Shown: positions 53,110 through 62,366, counted from the stretch's first letter. The stretch is 64,000 nucleotides of DNA from Silicimonas sp. (GCA_013002465.1 JABDJO010000018.1:1-64000); one strand, 5' to 3'. Notes: generated by a model not told the origin, from the sequence alone. A program made the numbers and translations.

Positions 53110-53853
53110 ATGAAATTCAAGCCCGTCAATCTGATACTGTTGATCCTTCTGCTGGTTGCGGCCAGCTTCGGTCAGGTTCTGCAAAAAAGGCTTAACGCAC
53201 CGGACGACCTTGCCTTCGAGCAGATCGACGGCCTTCCGGGTTGGCGGCAAACCCAATTCAGGGATGTGACCCTACCCGGCGGCAATGCCGCAGGCGCGGT
53301 GTTTCTTGGTATCGGGGAAGGCGACGCCCGGGACAAACTGACACCCGCAGCCCTTTGCCGGGTTCTTTATCCGACCCAAGGGCAAAGGGTTCCCGCGGCC
53401 TATTTCGCCGACGTGAACTGCCCGAACTGCCAAAGTCTCGAATTGAAACTTGATGCCCGCCTCGATCGACTTGATCTCAACCGGATCGAACTGCCGCTTC
53501 TTGGGCGGTCTTCTGAGATCGCCGCAAGAGCGATCCTGGCAACTCGGCTTCACGACCCCGAGGGGCGCGTCTGGCCCAAGGTGGCGGCCAAGCAGTCCGG
53601 CATTCGCCTTGGCACCTCTATGCGGGCCCTCTTGGAACAAGTCGGCCTCGACCCGGACCGGATTCAGGCTGACATGAACGGCCCCAAGGTGGCGGCCCTG
53701 CTGGAAACCAATTTCTCGGCGGCAGATACGCTGGGGATCTGGGGCACGCCTGCGCTGACCATCGGATCGACCCTGATCATGGGCGACCTGAAAATCGAAA
53801 CCCTCGACCGCCTGATCGAGCTGGAAGCGACGCGAGAAAACAGCGGTTGCTAA
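53110..53853 (+). CDS. thioredoxin-fold (DsbA-like) protein, membrane-anchored
   Basis: A 247-residue protein with an N-terminal membrane anchor or signal ([16 protein letters not shown]) and a periplasmic thioredoxin-fold domain. A CxxC active site is seen in [18 protein letters not shown], and [17 protein letters not shown] carries the cis-proline loop. The helical insert between them fits a DsbA-like arrangement. It may act in disulfide exchange in the periplasm. Its TAA stop overlaps the convergent mtnP stop (TAG) in a 4-bp overlap. Family assignment is by motif order; the N-terminal 100 residues are not recognised. Confidence 0.7.
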   Translation: MKFKPVNLILLILLLVAASFGQVLQKRLNAPDDLAFEQIDGLPGWRQTQFRDVTLPGGNAAGAVFLGIGEGDARDKLTPAALCRVLYPTQGQRVPAAYFADVNCPNCQSLELKLDARLDRLDLNRIELPLLGRSSEIAARAILATRLHDPEGRVWPKVAAKQSGIRLGTSMRALLEQVGLDPDRIQADMNGPKVAALLETNFSAADTLGIWGTPALTIGSTLIMGDLKIETLDRLIELEATRENSGC

Positions 53854-54728
53854 CCCAGAACCCGCCCGGCCACGGCGCCAAGCTTGGCCACCAGCGCGGG
53901 GTCGCGATTTTCCGGCTGCGTCAAGACGGCGTATTCAAGTGCGCGATCGCACCCGTGGGGACAGGGCGCGCGATCCGCACCAAGACGCGCAGGCAGACCG
54001 GCAGCCAAAACCCGGCCTTTTTCCGCGTTGCCCATAAGCGTCTTGATGATCTCGGTCACATCAACCTCGCCGTGATCCGGATGCCAACTGTCGTAATCGG
54101 TGATCATGGCCACGCTGGCATAACAAAGCTCGGCCTCGCGGGCGAGCTTGGCCTCGGGCATATTGGTCATGCCGATCACATCGCAGGCCCAGACTTCTCG
54201 GTACATCTTCGACTCGGCCAGAGTCGAAAATTGCGGCCCCTCCATTGCCAGGTATGTGCCGCCCCGGTGAACCTTGGCTCCTGCTGCCTCGGCCGCATCG
54301 GCCGCCACCTGACCCAACCGATCACAGGTGGGATGCGCCACGCTTACATGCGCCACGCAGCCGGTCCCGAAGAAGCTTTTTTCGCGCGCGAACGTCCTGT
54401 CGATGAACTGGTCCACGATGACGAAATCGCCCGGTGCCATGTCGTCACGAAAAGATCCGCAAGCCGAGACGCTGACAACATCGCTGACCCCCAATTGCTT
54501 CAAGGCGTCGATATTGGCGCGATAGGGCACGGTGGTCGGTGAATGCACATGACCCCGACCATGGCGCGGCAGGAAAGCCATTTCGACCCCGTCCAACCGA
54601 CCGGTCAGGATCTGATCCGAGGGCACGCCCCAGGGGCTGTCGACCGTCACCCAATGGGCGTCGTCCAGACCGTCAATTTCATAAATTCCGCTGCCGCCAA
54701 TTACGCCAATCCTGGTGGTTTCGCCCAT
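53850..54728 (-). CDS. mtnP: S-methyl-5'-thioadenosine phosphorylase
   Basis: A 292-residue purine nucleoside phosphorylase-family enzyme that splits methylthioadenosine into adenine and methylthioribose 1-phosphate. The N-terminus is IGVIGGSGIYEIDGLDDAHW, followed by FLPRHGRGHVHSPTTVPYRA and a core of CGSFRDDMAPGDFVIVDQFI. MEGPQFSTLAESKMYRE and VIGMTNMPEAKLAREAELCY are family hallmarks. The ATG at 54728 matches the family start; the longer frame to 54893 adds 55 unrelated residues. It closes the adenine recycling loop with apt. Confidence 0.95.
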   Translation of the reverse strand: MGETTRIGVIGGSGIYEIDGLDDAHWVTVDSPWGVPSDQILTGRLDGVEMAFLPRHGRGHVHSPTTVPYRANIDALKQLGVSDVVSVSACGSFRDDMAPGDFVIVDQFIDRTFAREKSFFGTGCVAHVSVAHPTCDRLGQVAADAAEAAGAKVHRGGTYLAMEGPQFSTLAESKMYREVWACDVIGMTNMPEAKLAREAELCYASVAMITDYDSWHPDHGEVDVTEIIKTLMGNAEKGRVLAAGLPARLGADRAPCPHGCDRALEYAVLTQPENRDPALVAKLGAVAGRVLG

Positions 54729-55039
54729 GGCCCGCCCTTTCGTGGTATCGCAACCGACAGTAGAAAGCCGACCATGGATGAGCAACCGCAGACAAAGAAA
54801 AACCTCTGCCATTGGCAGAGGTTTTGTCCCTCGCCCCGAACTAGGGGTTCCCCGGTACCGCGGGCTGGGTGGGGGCTGTTGAATCCACGGCACCGGGGAT
54901 AGCGTTTGTCGCTACAGGGATCTGAATGACGCTCAACTGCGGCAACAAGAGGAACCGGATCGGCCCGCAGAGGGGTTTTTTTGTGGCGAAGTTGCGGCGA
55001 GGCTTGATTCGCACCGGTTCCACGGGCAGGATTCGGCCC
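54729..55039. other. 311-bp intergenic region upstream of mtnP and DUF2794
   Basis: Divergent mtnP and the DUF2794 gene share this region, which should contain their promoters. It holds the hairpin listed at 54799-54825 and a T run at 54976-54982. A 66-codon minus-strand frame ending in APTQPAVPGNP is likely non-coding; see the rejected list. Confidence 0.5.
54799..54825. terminator. bidirectional terminator-like hairpin
   Basis: An 8-bp stem of cctctgcc and ggcagagg (54803-54810 and 54814-54821) with a three-base loop att is flanked by AAAA on the left and TTTT on the right, so it could terminate transcripts in both directions. It lies upstream of mtnP. It may be the end of an unannotated transcript or an attenuator-like element for mtnP. 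Confidence 0.65.
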
Positions 55040-55387
55040 ATGACGGTTCAAACTCCGACACCATTTCCCACATCCAGCAAGTTTCCCGAGCAGATCGCCT
55101 TTGATAGAAAGGAACTTTCGGTGATTCTGGCGCTTTACGGGCGCATGGTCGCGGCTGGAGAATGGCGCGATTATGGGATGTCTTTTCTGAAAGATGTCGC
55201 CATTTTCTCGGTCTTTCGCCGCACCGCCGAATATCCGATCTATCGGATCGAGAAACGCCCCAAATTACGCAATCGCCAAGGCATGTATGCGGTGATCGCC
55301 ATGGACGGTCATGTGCTGAAGCGCGGTCAGGATTTGAAGACCGTTCTACGGGTGCTGGAGCGCAAGCTTATTCGTGCCGTAGATTAA
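55040..55387 (+). CDS. DUF2794 family protein
   Basis: A 115-residue protein typical of DUF2794, common in Alphaproteobacteria and of unknown function. Typical are FPEQIAFDRKELSVILALYG, EWRDYGMSFLKDVAIFSVFR, then YRIEKRPKLRNRQGMYAVIA and a final KTVLRVLERKLIRAVD. The ATG at 55040 gives the family N-terminus; the upstream open frame adds 38 unrelated residues. It is divergent from mtnP and converges with the NlpC/P60 gene. Confidence 0.88.
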   Translation: MTVQTPTPFPTSSKFPEQIAFDRKELSVILALYGRMVAAGEWRDYGMSFLKDVAIFSVFRRTAEYPIYRIEKRPKLRNRQGMYAVIAMDGHVLKRGQDLKTVLRVLERKLIRAVD

Positions 55388-55453
55388 GGGCTTTTCCGCT
55401 CTGAGTTGCGCGATCCCACGATGGATACTCGGATAGATGAGGACCTGTTTGGT

Positions 55454-56314
55454 TCAGTCTGTCAGCGGCGCGGGCCTTAGACGCGATGTTTCCGGGCCGG
55501 TGTCGCTGGCTGCAATACGGGCAAGTGCCGGTTCGATTGGTTCTTCCGCCACCATCATGTGATGGGCATTGGCATGGATCATCGTTGTCGGGCCGGTCGC
55601 CATGGCCGTGTGGCCCTTCCAGAAAATCAGGTCGCCACCCTTTAACGGGCGGTCACGGTCCAACGAAGTGCCCGCCATGGTTTCGATCAGATCGCTGTCT
55701 CCTGGGCAGGGCCAACCGCAGGCCAGAAAGGCCGCCTGAACCAGCCCCGAGCAATCAATACCACGCCCCGAGTTACCGCCCCAGACATAGGGTGTGCCCA
55801 GAAACAGACGTGCAACACTGACCGGATCGGCGGCGGTTTCGCTGATCTCCCTTAGGTGACAACTCGGAACGTAGCCCGCATCCTGATCGAGCCGGGACCA
55901 GTCACCTTCGGTCCCGGTTACCGCAAGCATGGACCCAAGATATAGCGATTGGCAGGGACCGGCACATTTCAGATCAGCCTGGGGAAGGCGATAGGTCTCG
56001 CGCACCGCCACCACATGGTTGACCGCAGGTACCTCGCCCAGATCGCTGGCTTTGACATAGCCGCAATAGCCATCGCGCGCGGCATAGCCGAAGGCGTGGC
56101 CAGTCCGAGGATCACCGACCGTTTCAAGCACGACAAAAATCTGTCCAAAGAGCAACTCGCGGTCTATTGAGCCACCGGGACTGCGCAGGATCGGCGTAGT
56201 GGCGACCTTCGCCACCCTATCTTCACCGCTGACAAAGCGGTCTGCCGTGACCTTGCCTTTCAGCGTGACATGGGCAACCCGGCCGTTCGCCGGTGTGCAG
56301 CGCGGATCACTCAT
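55454..56314 (-). CDS. NlpC/P60 family peptidase with SH3-like domains
   Basis: A 286-residue cell-wall-type hydrolase. Two SH3-like segments lie in the first 160 residues (YGYCGYVKASDLGEV and DAGYVPSCHLREI). The NlpC/P60 domain follows (about 165-270): TPYVWGGNSGRGIDCSGLVQ contains the catalytic Cys, KGHTAMATG the His and MIHANAHHM the third polar residue. No signal peptide is seen in the first residues. The start overlaps the leucyl aminopeptidase stop by ATGA; the pair may process muropeptides together (D,L-endopeptidase then aminopeptidase). Confidence 0.87.
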   Translation of the reverse strand: MSDPRCTPANGRVAHVTLKGKVTADRFVSGEDRVAKVATTPILRSPGGSIDRELLFGQIFVVLETVGDPRTGHAFGYAARDGYCGYVKASDLGEVPAVNHVVAVRETYRLPQADLKCAGPCQSLYLGSMLAVTGTEGDWSRLDQDAGYVPSCHLREISETAADPVSVARLFLGTPYVWGGNSGRGIDCSGLVQAAFLACGWPCPGDSDLIETMAGTSLDRDRPLKGGDLIFWKGHTAMATGPTTMIHANAHHMMVAEEPIEPALARIAASDTGPETSRLRPAPLTD

Positions 56315-57693
56315 CCCAACATCCCAGGCAAGGCGTCATAAAGCGCCCGTATCCCCTGCCCAGTACCCCCTTTCGGGCGACCAGGGGCCGCAGTTGGCGT
56401 CCAGCCAAAAATGTCGAAATGCATGTAGCGGGGCGTCTCGGTGACAAAGCGGCGAAGGAACAACGCCGCGGTGATCGAACCTGCAAACCCGCCCTTTGGC
56501 GCATTGTCCAGATCGGCGATGCTGGGTTCGATCATCTTTTCATACGGATCCCAGAACGGCAGGCGCCAGACCGGATCGCGGACGGTCCGAGCAGTCATTT
56601 CCAGGGCCTCGGCGTCTTTGTCGGACGTGGCGTAAAAGGGGGCAAGATCGGGTCCGACCGCCACTCTTGCGGCGCCGGTCAGTGTCGCCATCGACACGAT
56701 CAGATCGGGCGAGCCTTCGTCAGCCAGGGCCAGCGCATCGGCCAGAACCAGGCGACCCTCGGCATCGGTGTTGTTGATTTCGACGGTCAGCCCCTTGCGC
56801 GAGGTCAGGATATCGCCGGGTCGGAACGCATCACCGGCCACCGAGTTTTCCACCGCAGGGATCAGAACTCGCAGCCTGCAGGCCGTGTTCCCTGACATCA
56901 ACATCCGCGCCAGGCCCAGAACGTTCGCCGCGCCGCCCATGTCCTTTTTCATCAACCCCATCGAAGCACCGGGTTTCAGGTTCAGTCCGCCGGTGTCAAA
57001 GCACACGCCCTTTCCAACCAGGACAAGCAACGGGCCGTCCGACCCCCAGGTGATGTCAATCAGCCGTGGCTGGCGCGGGCTGGCGCGACCGACCGCGTGG
57101 ATCATGGGAAAGTTCTGATCCAACAAATCCTGCCCCTTCAGAACCGCAATATCGGCCTGAAACTCATCCGCCAACGCGTGGGCAGCGGCCTCAAATTCGT
57201 CCGGTCCCATGTGCGAAGCGGGCGTGTTGATCAGATCGCGCGCCAATGCCTCGCCAGAAGCGATGCTTTCAAGCCGTGCGGCATCGACACCTGCCGGTGC
57301 AACAAGCCCGGCCTTGGGGGCGGGCGCTTTGGCGAAACGGTCGAACCGATAGCCAGCCAGCAGCCAGCCCAAGGCGGCTTCTTCCAGTGCATCACCCGTC
57401 AGATCGGTGTCGAGCGACCAAACGCCTTCGGGCAATTTTCCGCGCAGGCCAGCCGTGACAAACCGGCTGCGCGCGCGATCCTTAGCGCCCCCCAATCCGC
57501 CCACGGCGGACTTGATCCCGCCATCACCCGGGATAAGCAGAACAGCCCCTGCAGAGGCTTCGAAACCGGCTTGATCGACCCAAGCCCGATCTTGCGAATC
57601 TAGCGTCGCCAGCCAGTCATCAAGGCCATCTTTCGCAACCAGGGTCAGTGGCCGCGCGTCAGTTGTGGCGGCTGCAAATGTCAGTGCGCTCAA
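56311..57693 (-). CDS. leucyl aminopeptidase family metallopeptidase (M17)
   Basis: A 460-residue M17 aminopeptidase. The N-terminal domain is short and diverged; the C-terminal catalytic domain has VLVGKGVCFDTGGLNLKP, the lysine in SMGLMKKDMGGAANVLG, and the zinc/active-site segment NTDAEGRLVLADALALAD. Length is near the family norm (about 460-500). It is translationally coupled to the NlpC/P60 gene. It could remove N-terminal residues from peptides, including cell-wall fragments. PepA and PepB-like subfamilies are not separated by what I can see. Confidence 0.93.
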   Translation of the reverse strand: MSALTFAAATTDARPLTLVAKDGLDDWLATLDSQDRAWVDQAGFEASAGAVLLIPGDGGIKSAVGGLGGAKDRARSRFVTAGLRGKLPEGVWSLDTDLTGDALEEAALGWLLAGYRFDRFAKAPAPKAGLVAPAGVDAARLESIASGEALARDLINTPASHMGPDEFEAAAHALADEFQADIAVLKGQDLLDQNFPMIHAVGRASPRQPRLIDITWGSDGPLLVLVGKGVCFDTGGLNLKPGASMGLMKKDMGGAANVLGLARMLMSGNTACRLRVLIPAVENSVAGDAFRPGDILTSRKGLTVEINNTDAEGRLVLADALALADEGSPDLIVSMATLTGAARVAVGPDLAPFYATSDKDAEALEMTARTVRDPVWRLPFWDPYEKMIEPSIADLDNAPKGGFAGSITAALFLRRFVTETPRYMHFDIFGWTPTAAPGRPKGGTGQGIRALYDALPGMLG

Positions 57694-57757
57694 AGGGGGA
57701 TCTCCTGCATCATGACAGGAAGCCTAAGGCAAAGGCATCCGGCTGAAAACGCCCAAG

Positions 57758-58132
57758 CTAGATTTGGTGGTAAGAGATTTCCAGCAGTGTTGCGAGCGAA
57801 GCCTCGCCCACCCGGACAAGCCGTGCAATCACGGCAGCCAAGGCCACCTCGTCCTGACCGGTAACCAGATGTTCGGCCATTGCGGCGACGACAACAAGAT
57901 CCTTCAGGCCTGTGTCACGGGCCAGCTTTCTGACCGATGCCAGTGTACCTTTCAGACGCTGAAACTCTCCGGCCGCCCAGGCCGCTTCGATCGAGGCAAG
58001 GCAGACCACCACGTCTTCAACCGCATCTTCGGCATAGGGCGCGCCGGAAATGCTGGCATCGGGCCGAGCCGCGGGCGGATCAAGCGAGATCGCCTCTCGC
58101 GGACAAAGCACTAAGATCTTGTCAGACGACAT
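57758..58132 (-). CDS. uncharacterized 124-residue protein
   Basis: A small mostly helical protein I do not recognise. It begins MSSDKILVLCPREAISLDPP, then an acidic EDAVEDVVVCLASIEAAWA, KGTLASVRKLARDTGLKD and a C-terminal VGEASLATLLEISYHQI. No signal peptide or membrane segment is visible. The helical pattern recalls HPt-like bundles but lacks a clear phosphorylated His motif. The ATG at 58132 is supported by an AGGGAAACC sequence upstream. It diverges from the carbonic anhydrase gene by 108 bp. Confidence 0.6.
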   Translation of the reverse strand: MSSDKILVLCPREAISLDPPAARPDASISGAPYAEDAVEDVVVCLASIEAAWAAGEFQRLKGTLASVRKLARDTGLKDLVVVAAMAEHLVTGQDEVALAAVIARLVRVGEASLATLLEISYHQI

Positions 58133-58240
58133 GGTTTCCCTTTCCCTCGACCCGTTGCAGGTGTAACTGCCGCTTTCAAATAATTGGTTGATATTCCGGG
58201 GAAAATGGTCGCAAATTGGCTCAAATTCGAGAGGATGCAC

Positions 58241-58891
58241 ATGGAACACGCGCGCCCCTTACCCAGTTATTTGGTCAAGCGATACAATGGCTGGAAGGCC
58301 ACCACATTTGCCGAGAACCAGTCCTGGTACCGTCGACTTGCCGAGGACGGCCAGCATCCGCGCGCCATGATCATTTCCTGCTGCGACAGCCGGGTGAACG
58401 TGTCGTCGATCTTTGGTGCCGACACGGGCGAATTCTTCATTCACCGCAATATCGCGAACCTGGTCCCGCCCTACAAACCTGACGGCGATCTTCACGGTAC
58501 TTCGGCAGCGATCGAATACGCAGTGACGGCGCTGAAAGTGGCGCATTTGATCGTGATCGGTCATTCTCAATGCGGCGGTGTCGCCGGATGTCATGCGATG
58601 TGTTCGGGTAAAGCCCCGGAACTTGAAGAGAAGTCCAGTTTCGTCGGGCGCTGGATGGATATCCTGCGCCCTGGATACGAACGCGTTTCCGAAGCGGCGG
58701 ATGTGTCTGATCGGGTTCGAGCCCTGGAGCACGAGGCGGTTATCGTGTCGCTGGAAAACCTGATGACGTTCCCCTTTGTCAAAAGCGCAGTCGAAGCCGA
58801 AAACATCACGCTTCACGGCCTTTGGACTGACATAGGTGAAGGGGGTCTTTTGCAGTTCCAGCCAAGGACCCGAACGTTCGAGGCTCTTTGA
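58241..58891 (+). CDS. beta-class carbonic anhydrase
   Basis: A 216-residue beta carbonic anhydrase catalysing CO2/bicarbonate interconversion in the cytoplasm. Zinc ligands and catalytic residues are seen in IISCCDSRVNVSSIFGADTG (Cys, Asp-Arg pair) and VIGHSQCGGVAGCHAM (His, Cys). The start at 58241 has GAGAGG six bases upstream; an ATG six bases earlier is possible. It ends 2 bp before a convergent small gene. Confidence 0.93.
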   Translation: MEHARPLPSYLVKRYNGWKATTFAENQSWYRRLAEDGQHPRAMIISCCDSRVNVSSIFGADTGEFFIHRNIANLVPPYKPDGDLHGTSAAIEYAVTALKVAHLIVIGHSQCGGVAGCHAMCSGKAPELEEKSSFVGRWMDILRPGYERVSEAADVSDRVRALEHEAVIVSLENLMTFPFVKSAVEAENITLHGLWTDIGEGGLLQFQPRTRTFEAL

Positions 58892-58893
58892 GC

Positions 58894-59040
58894 CTAAGCC
58901 GCTCGGCGCACCGACACAAAGACCGGATAGCCTTGAGCGCCGCGATCTTCCTGAAACTTCTGAAGGGCGCGTTTTGCGCGTTTCTGCTTTTCAGCAAGGC
59001 GGCGGCGGGCCTGGGCGACGTCGTTGATATTTCGGGCCAT
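58894..59040 (-). CDS. very small basic protein
   Basis: A 48-residue, Arg/Lys-rich, helical peptide beginning MARNINDVAQARRRLAEKQK, then a short C-terminal YPVFVSVRRAA. GGAGAA lies seven bases before its ATG, a good Shine-Dalgarno. Basic, mostly helical composition hints at nucleic acid or ribosome binding. No family is recognised. It is 55 bp downstream of another small gene on the same strand and converges with the carbonic anhydrase gene. Confidence 0.55.
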   Translation of the reverse strand: MARNINDVAQARRRLAEKQKRAKRALQKFQEDRGAQGYPVFVSVRRAA

Positions 59041-59095
59041 GTGAATTCTCCGTCGTTGTGATGTCAACCGGCGGAACTCGTAACAACTAAGGATT

Positions 59096-59317
59096 TCAGG
59101 GACGCGGCGTATAGAAAAAGACGCCACTCATGGATTGCCGAACCCGGCGAACAGGCCGAGAAAAATCCAGCGAAATGATCTTGCCGCCTTCAGCTTTTGC
59201 ATCATTTTGGGCGTTGGATCGGGTTGCTCTGGCACAATTCGCCGATCCATTCTTTTTCTGGCGCTGCTTGGCGCCTTCAATAAGCGAAAGGACTATGTCG
59301 TCGGTGATCGGCTTCAT
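59096..59317 (-). CDS. small uncharacterized protein
   Basis: A 73-residue protein with start MKPITDDIVLSLIEGAKQRQ, a Lys/Asn-rich middle and an end of VFFYTPRP. Its ATG is preceded by AAGGAG at optimal spacing, which is why I accept it. A helical N-terminal segment and a basic core are visible; no family is recognised. It precedes the 48-residue gene and could be co-transcribed with it. Confidence 0.55.
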   Translation of the reverse strand: MKPITDDIVLSLIEGAKQRQKKNGSANCARATRSNAQNDAKAEGGKIISLDFSRPVRRVRQSMSGVFFYTPRP

Positions 59318-59524
59318 GGCAGTCTCCTTCCCCGTTCTGGGTGCAAACCCAAATTCCCGGCGAATTGCGGCAAGAAGTTACGCAGAATGTGTCCGGAATG
59401 TGGCGGCCCGAAGCCGATGCTTGGGCAGGGTGCAGCATAGCGCCTTATTTTGATCGGGATTCGCGTCAGAACGCTTAAAAACCAAGGAAATCAAGTATTA
59501 GAAGGCATAATGTCGCATTAGATT

Positions 59525-59567
59525 TTCCTTTTGACGAGGCATCAACAATGACGCTCGTCAAAAGGAA
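59525..59567. repeat. 14-bp perfect inverted repeat
   Basis: Arms ttccttttgacgag (59525-59538) and ctcgtcaaaaggaa (59554-59567) surround a 15-base loop. There is no T run after it. It lies 60 bp beyond the asd terminator, in a gene-free region. It could be a protein-binding site, an mRNA-processing hairpin or a remnant of a small mobile element. Confidence 0.6.
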
Positions 59568-59627
59568 CTATGCGTGGTTTGGAACGCGGTTTTGCACTTG
59601 GCCGGGAACGAATCTATCGCTTCACTC

Positions 59628-59658
59628 AAAAAAGCTGCGGGCACCCGGTTTGCCCGCA
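59628..59658 (-). terminator. rho-independent terminator of asd
   Basis: An 8-bp stem tgcgggca/tgcccgca (59636-59643 and 59651-59658) with a 7-base loop is followed on the minus strand by TTTTTT (59633-59628). It lies just after the asd stop at 59665. Confidence 0.85.
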
Positions 59659-59664
59659 CAGAGA

Positions 59665-60687
59665 TCAGCCTTTCTTCAGGACCCGATTCCCCAAGAGTTC
59701 GGCAATCTGAACCGCATTCAGGGCAGCGCCCTTGCGCAGATTGTCCGAGACACACCAGAAGTTCAGCCCGTTCTCGATGGTCGAATCCTGACGAATACGG
59801 CTGATAAAAGTGGCAAAATCGCCGACGCATTCGACCGGCGTCGAATATCCACCGTCCTCGCGCTTGTCGACAACCATGATCCCGGGGCTTTCGCGCAGAA
59901 TGTCACGGGCCTCGTCTTCGTCCAGGAAGTCTTCTGTTTCGATGTTCACCGCTTCCGAGTGGCCAACAAAGACCGGCACGCGGACACAGGTCGCGGTAAC
60001 CTTGATCGTCTTGTCGATGATCTTCTTGGTTTCGGCGACCATCTTCCATTCTTCCTTGGTCGAGCCGTCATCCAAGAAGACGTCGATATGAGGAATGACA
60101 TTGAAGGCGATCTGCTTGGTGAACTTCACCGGAGGCTTGTCGTCGGTCGGGTTATAGATGGACTTGGTCTGATCCCACAATTCGTCGATGCCCTCTTTGC
60201 CCGCGCCCGAGACCGACTGATAGGTGCTGACCACCACGCGCTTGATCCTGGCACGATCATGCAAGGGCTTCAGAGCCACGACCATCTGCGCGGTCGAGCA
60301 ATTCGGGTTGGCGATGATGTTGCGCTTGGAATACCCCTCGATGGCATCGGGGTTCACTTCGGGCACGATCAGAGGGACGTCGGGTTCGTAACGATACAAG
60401 GACGAGTTGTCGATCACGACACAACCGGCCTTGGCCGCCTTCGGTGCATATTCTTTGGTCGGCCCTGACCCGATGGCGAACAGAGCGATGTCAAATCCGG
60501 TGAAGTCGAACGTGTCCAGATCCTTGGTCTTGAGTGTCTCGTCCCCATAGCTGACCTCGGTGCCCAGCGATTTGCGGCTTGCCAAAGCCACAACCTCGTC
60601 GGTCGGAAACTGGCGCTCGGCCAGAATGTTCAGCATTTCGCGGCCCACATTTCCCGTGGCGCCGACGACGGCGACGCGATAACCCAT
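59665..60687 (-). CDS. asd: aspartate-semialdehyde dehydrogenase
   Basis: A 340-residue NADPH enzyme at the branch to lysine, methionine and threonine, reducing aspartyl phosphate. It begins MGYRVAVVGATGNVGREML, with a Rossmann motif. The catalytic Cys is in NIIANPNCSTAQMVVALKPL, and SYQSVSGAGKEGIDEL and VRVPVFVGHSEAVNIETED follow. The ATG at 60687 is preceded by GGAGG with good spacing; a longer reading adds four residues. A terminator follows the stop. Confidence 0.97.
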   Translation of the reverse strand: MGYRVAVVGATGNVGREMLNILAERQFPTDEVVALASRKSLGTEVSYGDETLKTKDLDTFDFTGFDIALFAIGSGPTKEYAPKAAKAGCVVIDNSSLYRYEPDVPLIVPEVNPDAIEGYSKRNIIANPNCSTAQMVVALKPLHDRARIKRVVVSTYQSVSGAGKEGIDELWDQTKSIYNPTDDKPPVKFTKQIAFNVIPHIDVFLDDGSTKEEWKMVAETKKIIDKTIKVTATCVRVPVFVGHSEAVNIETEDFLDEDEARDILRESPGIMVVDKREDGGYSTPVECVGDFATFISRIRQDSTIENGLNFWCVSDNLRKGAALNAVQIAELLGNRVLKKG

Positions 60688-60766
60688 TTTTTCCTCCATT
60701 GGATGGGACGGGGCCTCTTAGCCTGTGATGGCGTACGGTTAAAGCGGAATATCCCGTGCAGCGCTG

Positions 60767-61312
60767 CTAGTCTTCGCTTTGCACCACAGGACGAAATCTT
60801 TCGACCGAGGCAACAATGGCATCGGCATCACCACCCAGACCGTGAAGCGGGATGCGAACACCGTTGTACTTTTGCCACTTTAGTTCAAGCCACCGCCAAA
60901 CCGGCAAGCGCAGGGGGGCAAGGACGCCGGGCGAGGGATCGACAATCAGCCAGTCCCGCCCGCCGTACAGGGTGTTCGGCGATTTTTCGCGGCGAATCCG
61001 ATGAACGTCTTCCCATGCCAAAGGATGCTTGAACACCAGCGGGAGGTCCACGCCTTTGGCACTGATCCGAAGGGCCACGGGCCGGTTCCACAAAAACCAC
61101 AAGGCGACACCAATCCCCGCCAGCAAGAAAAGGCAGGCCAAGGCAAGATAGACAAACTGGCGGGGTTCGCCGCGAAAACCCGGCCCAAAAGCCGCCGCAA
61201 GCAACACCAGGATCAACAGAAAAGCCAGCATTCCAGCGATAGACAAAAGAAGTGACGGACGCTGATAAAAGCACTCGGCCCGGTCTTTGTCGTCCGAGAT
61301 TGCGTCTGTCAT
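60767..61312 (-). CDS. uncharacterized membrane protein with PH-like domain
   Basis: A 181-residue protein with two N-terminal membrane helices ([20 protein letters not shown] and [20 protein letters not shown]) and a cytosolic C-terminal part that looks PH-like ([20 protein letters not shown] then [20 protein letters not shown]). The helices are separated by a short loop. It might sense or anchor at the membrane; no family name is certain. It stands between asd and the divergent rppH. The start at 61312 fits the acidic N-terminus [17 protein letters not shown]. Confidence 0.72.
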   Translation of the reverse strand: MTDAISDDKDRAECFYQRPSLLLSIAGMLAFLLILVLLAAAFGPGFRGEPRQFVYLALACLFLLAGIGVALWFLWNRPVALRISAKGVDLPLVFKHPLAWEDVHRIRREKSPNTLYGGRDWLIVDPSPGVLAPLRLPVWRWLELKWQKYNGVRIPLHGLGGDADAIVASVERFRPVVQSED

Positions 61313-61413
61313 CTTTGCGTTCCCCTGGCCAGATTGTCCCCGATAGGCAGAAACCTACCCTAGCATATATCACCATGATGCAATCCGCGCCCAACCTCCC
61401 TAGTGTGTCCGAC

Positions 61414-61893
61414 ATGACAAAAGTTCTTCCCTATCGCCCCTGCGTCGGCGTTGTTCTTGCCAACAAGGACGGTCTGATCTTCACCGGCGAACGCATGGAT
61501 ACGCCCGGTGCATGGCAAATGCCCCAAGGCGGGATCGACCCTGGCGAAACCCCCGAAGATGCAGCCTTGCGCGAGTTGGAAGAGGAAACAGGCGTCGCCC
61601 CCGCCCTTGTCACCGTCGAAGCGGCACATCCCGACCTTGTTCTCTACGACTTGCCAGACCACCTTGTCGGCAAGCTTTGGAAGGGCCGGTATCGGGGCCA
61701 GGAACAAAGATGGTTTCTGCTGCGGTTCAAGGGCACCGACACGGACATCGACATCGCCCGCGACCACCGCGAGTTTTCCCGCTGGCGATGGTCAACGCCC
61801 GACCAGGTCCTCCGTGACATCGTTCCCTTCAAGGCCAAGGTCTATGCGCAGGTCATGGCAGACTTTCTCCATCACTTGGAGCCCGCGCAATGA
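61414..61893 (+). CDS. rppH: RNA pyrophosphohydrolase
   Basis: A 159-residue Nudix enzyme removing pyrophosphate from mRNA 5' ends and starting decay. The Nudix box [20 protein letters not shown] with following TGV is complete, preceded by [20 protein letters not shown] and [11 protein letters not shown], as in RppH/NudH. The ATG at 61414 gives the family N-terminus; upstream residues in the open frame are unrelated. The stop overlaps the next gene start as ATGA. A diadenosine polyphosphate hydrolase role is the usual alternative for this subfamily. Confidence 0.93.
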   Translation: MTKVLPYRPCVGVVLANKDGLIFTGERMDTPGAWQMPQGGIDPGETPEDAALRELEEETGVAPALVTVEAAHPDLVLYDLPDHLVGKLWKGRYRGQEQRWFLLRFKGTDTDIDIARDHREFSRWRWSTPDQVLRDIVPFKAKVYAQVMADFLHHLEPAQ

Positions 61894-62366
61894 AGCGCCT
61901 CACATTATTGCTGGTCCTTTTTGCTGGCCCGGTCCAGGCATTGTCCTGCCTTCCCCCGGACGCCGTCGGCCTCTATGTTTACGCGCGCGACAGCGACAGT
62001 GTTTACTCGATGGTTCGCGGCAAGTTGTACTATCAGCGGGAACCAATGCGGCCCGTGCCGGACCCGACGGGTAAGGACAACGGCGTCGCCGAAAGCCCGA
62101 TCCGGCTCGTGGGCATGGGGCTCGGTCTCGATGGCTTCACCGTTCCCTTTGACCGCGATGTGACCTTGTCGCTAACCTGCCTCGGACCGTGGTGCGCCGA
62201 TATTCCCGTCACCGGCAAGGAGGTGTTCGTGACACTGCGCCACGATGGCGACAGATTTGTGATTGACCAGTCGGCCTGCAACGGAAATGCCATAGAAGCC
62301 ACGCAGGAAAGCGAAGCGCGGCTGATTACCTGCCATCGCACCGGCACGTGCGAAACAAGGTATTAG
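61890..62366 (+). CDS. uncharacterized exported protein
   Basis: A 158-residue protein with a signal peptide ([20 protein letters not shown]). The mature part has several Cys ([42 protein letters not shown]), suggesting disulfides in the periplasm. It may alternatively be a lipoprotein if the early Cys is the lipid site, but the lipobox is weak. It overlaps rppH by ATGA, though no functional link is known. No family is recognised. Confidence 0.7.
   Translation: MKRLTLLLVLFAGPVQALSCLPPDAVGLYVYARDSDSVYSMVRGKLYYQREPMRPVPDPTGKDNGVAESPIRLVGMGLGLDGFTVPFDRDVTLSLTCLGPWCADIPVTGKEVFVTLRHDGDRFVIDQSACNGNAIEATQESEARLITCHRTGTCETRY

Larger units (their letters stand above)
59318..59664. other. 347-bp intergenic region between asd and the small genes
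   Basis: No gene is recognised here. It contains a 14-bp inverted repeat (59525-59567) and the asd terminator (59628-59658), both listed separately. The middle part is AT-richer (aatcaagtattagaaggcat). Confidence 0.55.

Noticed and set aside
54841-55041. 66-codon minus-strand frame ending in APTQPAVPGNP
   Set aside because: It overlaps the DUF2794 start, has no convincing start or membrane/signal features, and its composition looks like non-coding GC-rich sequence.
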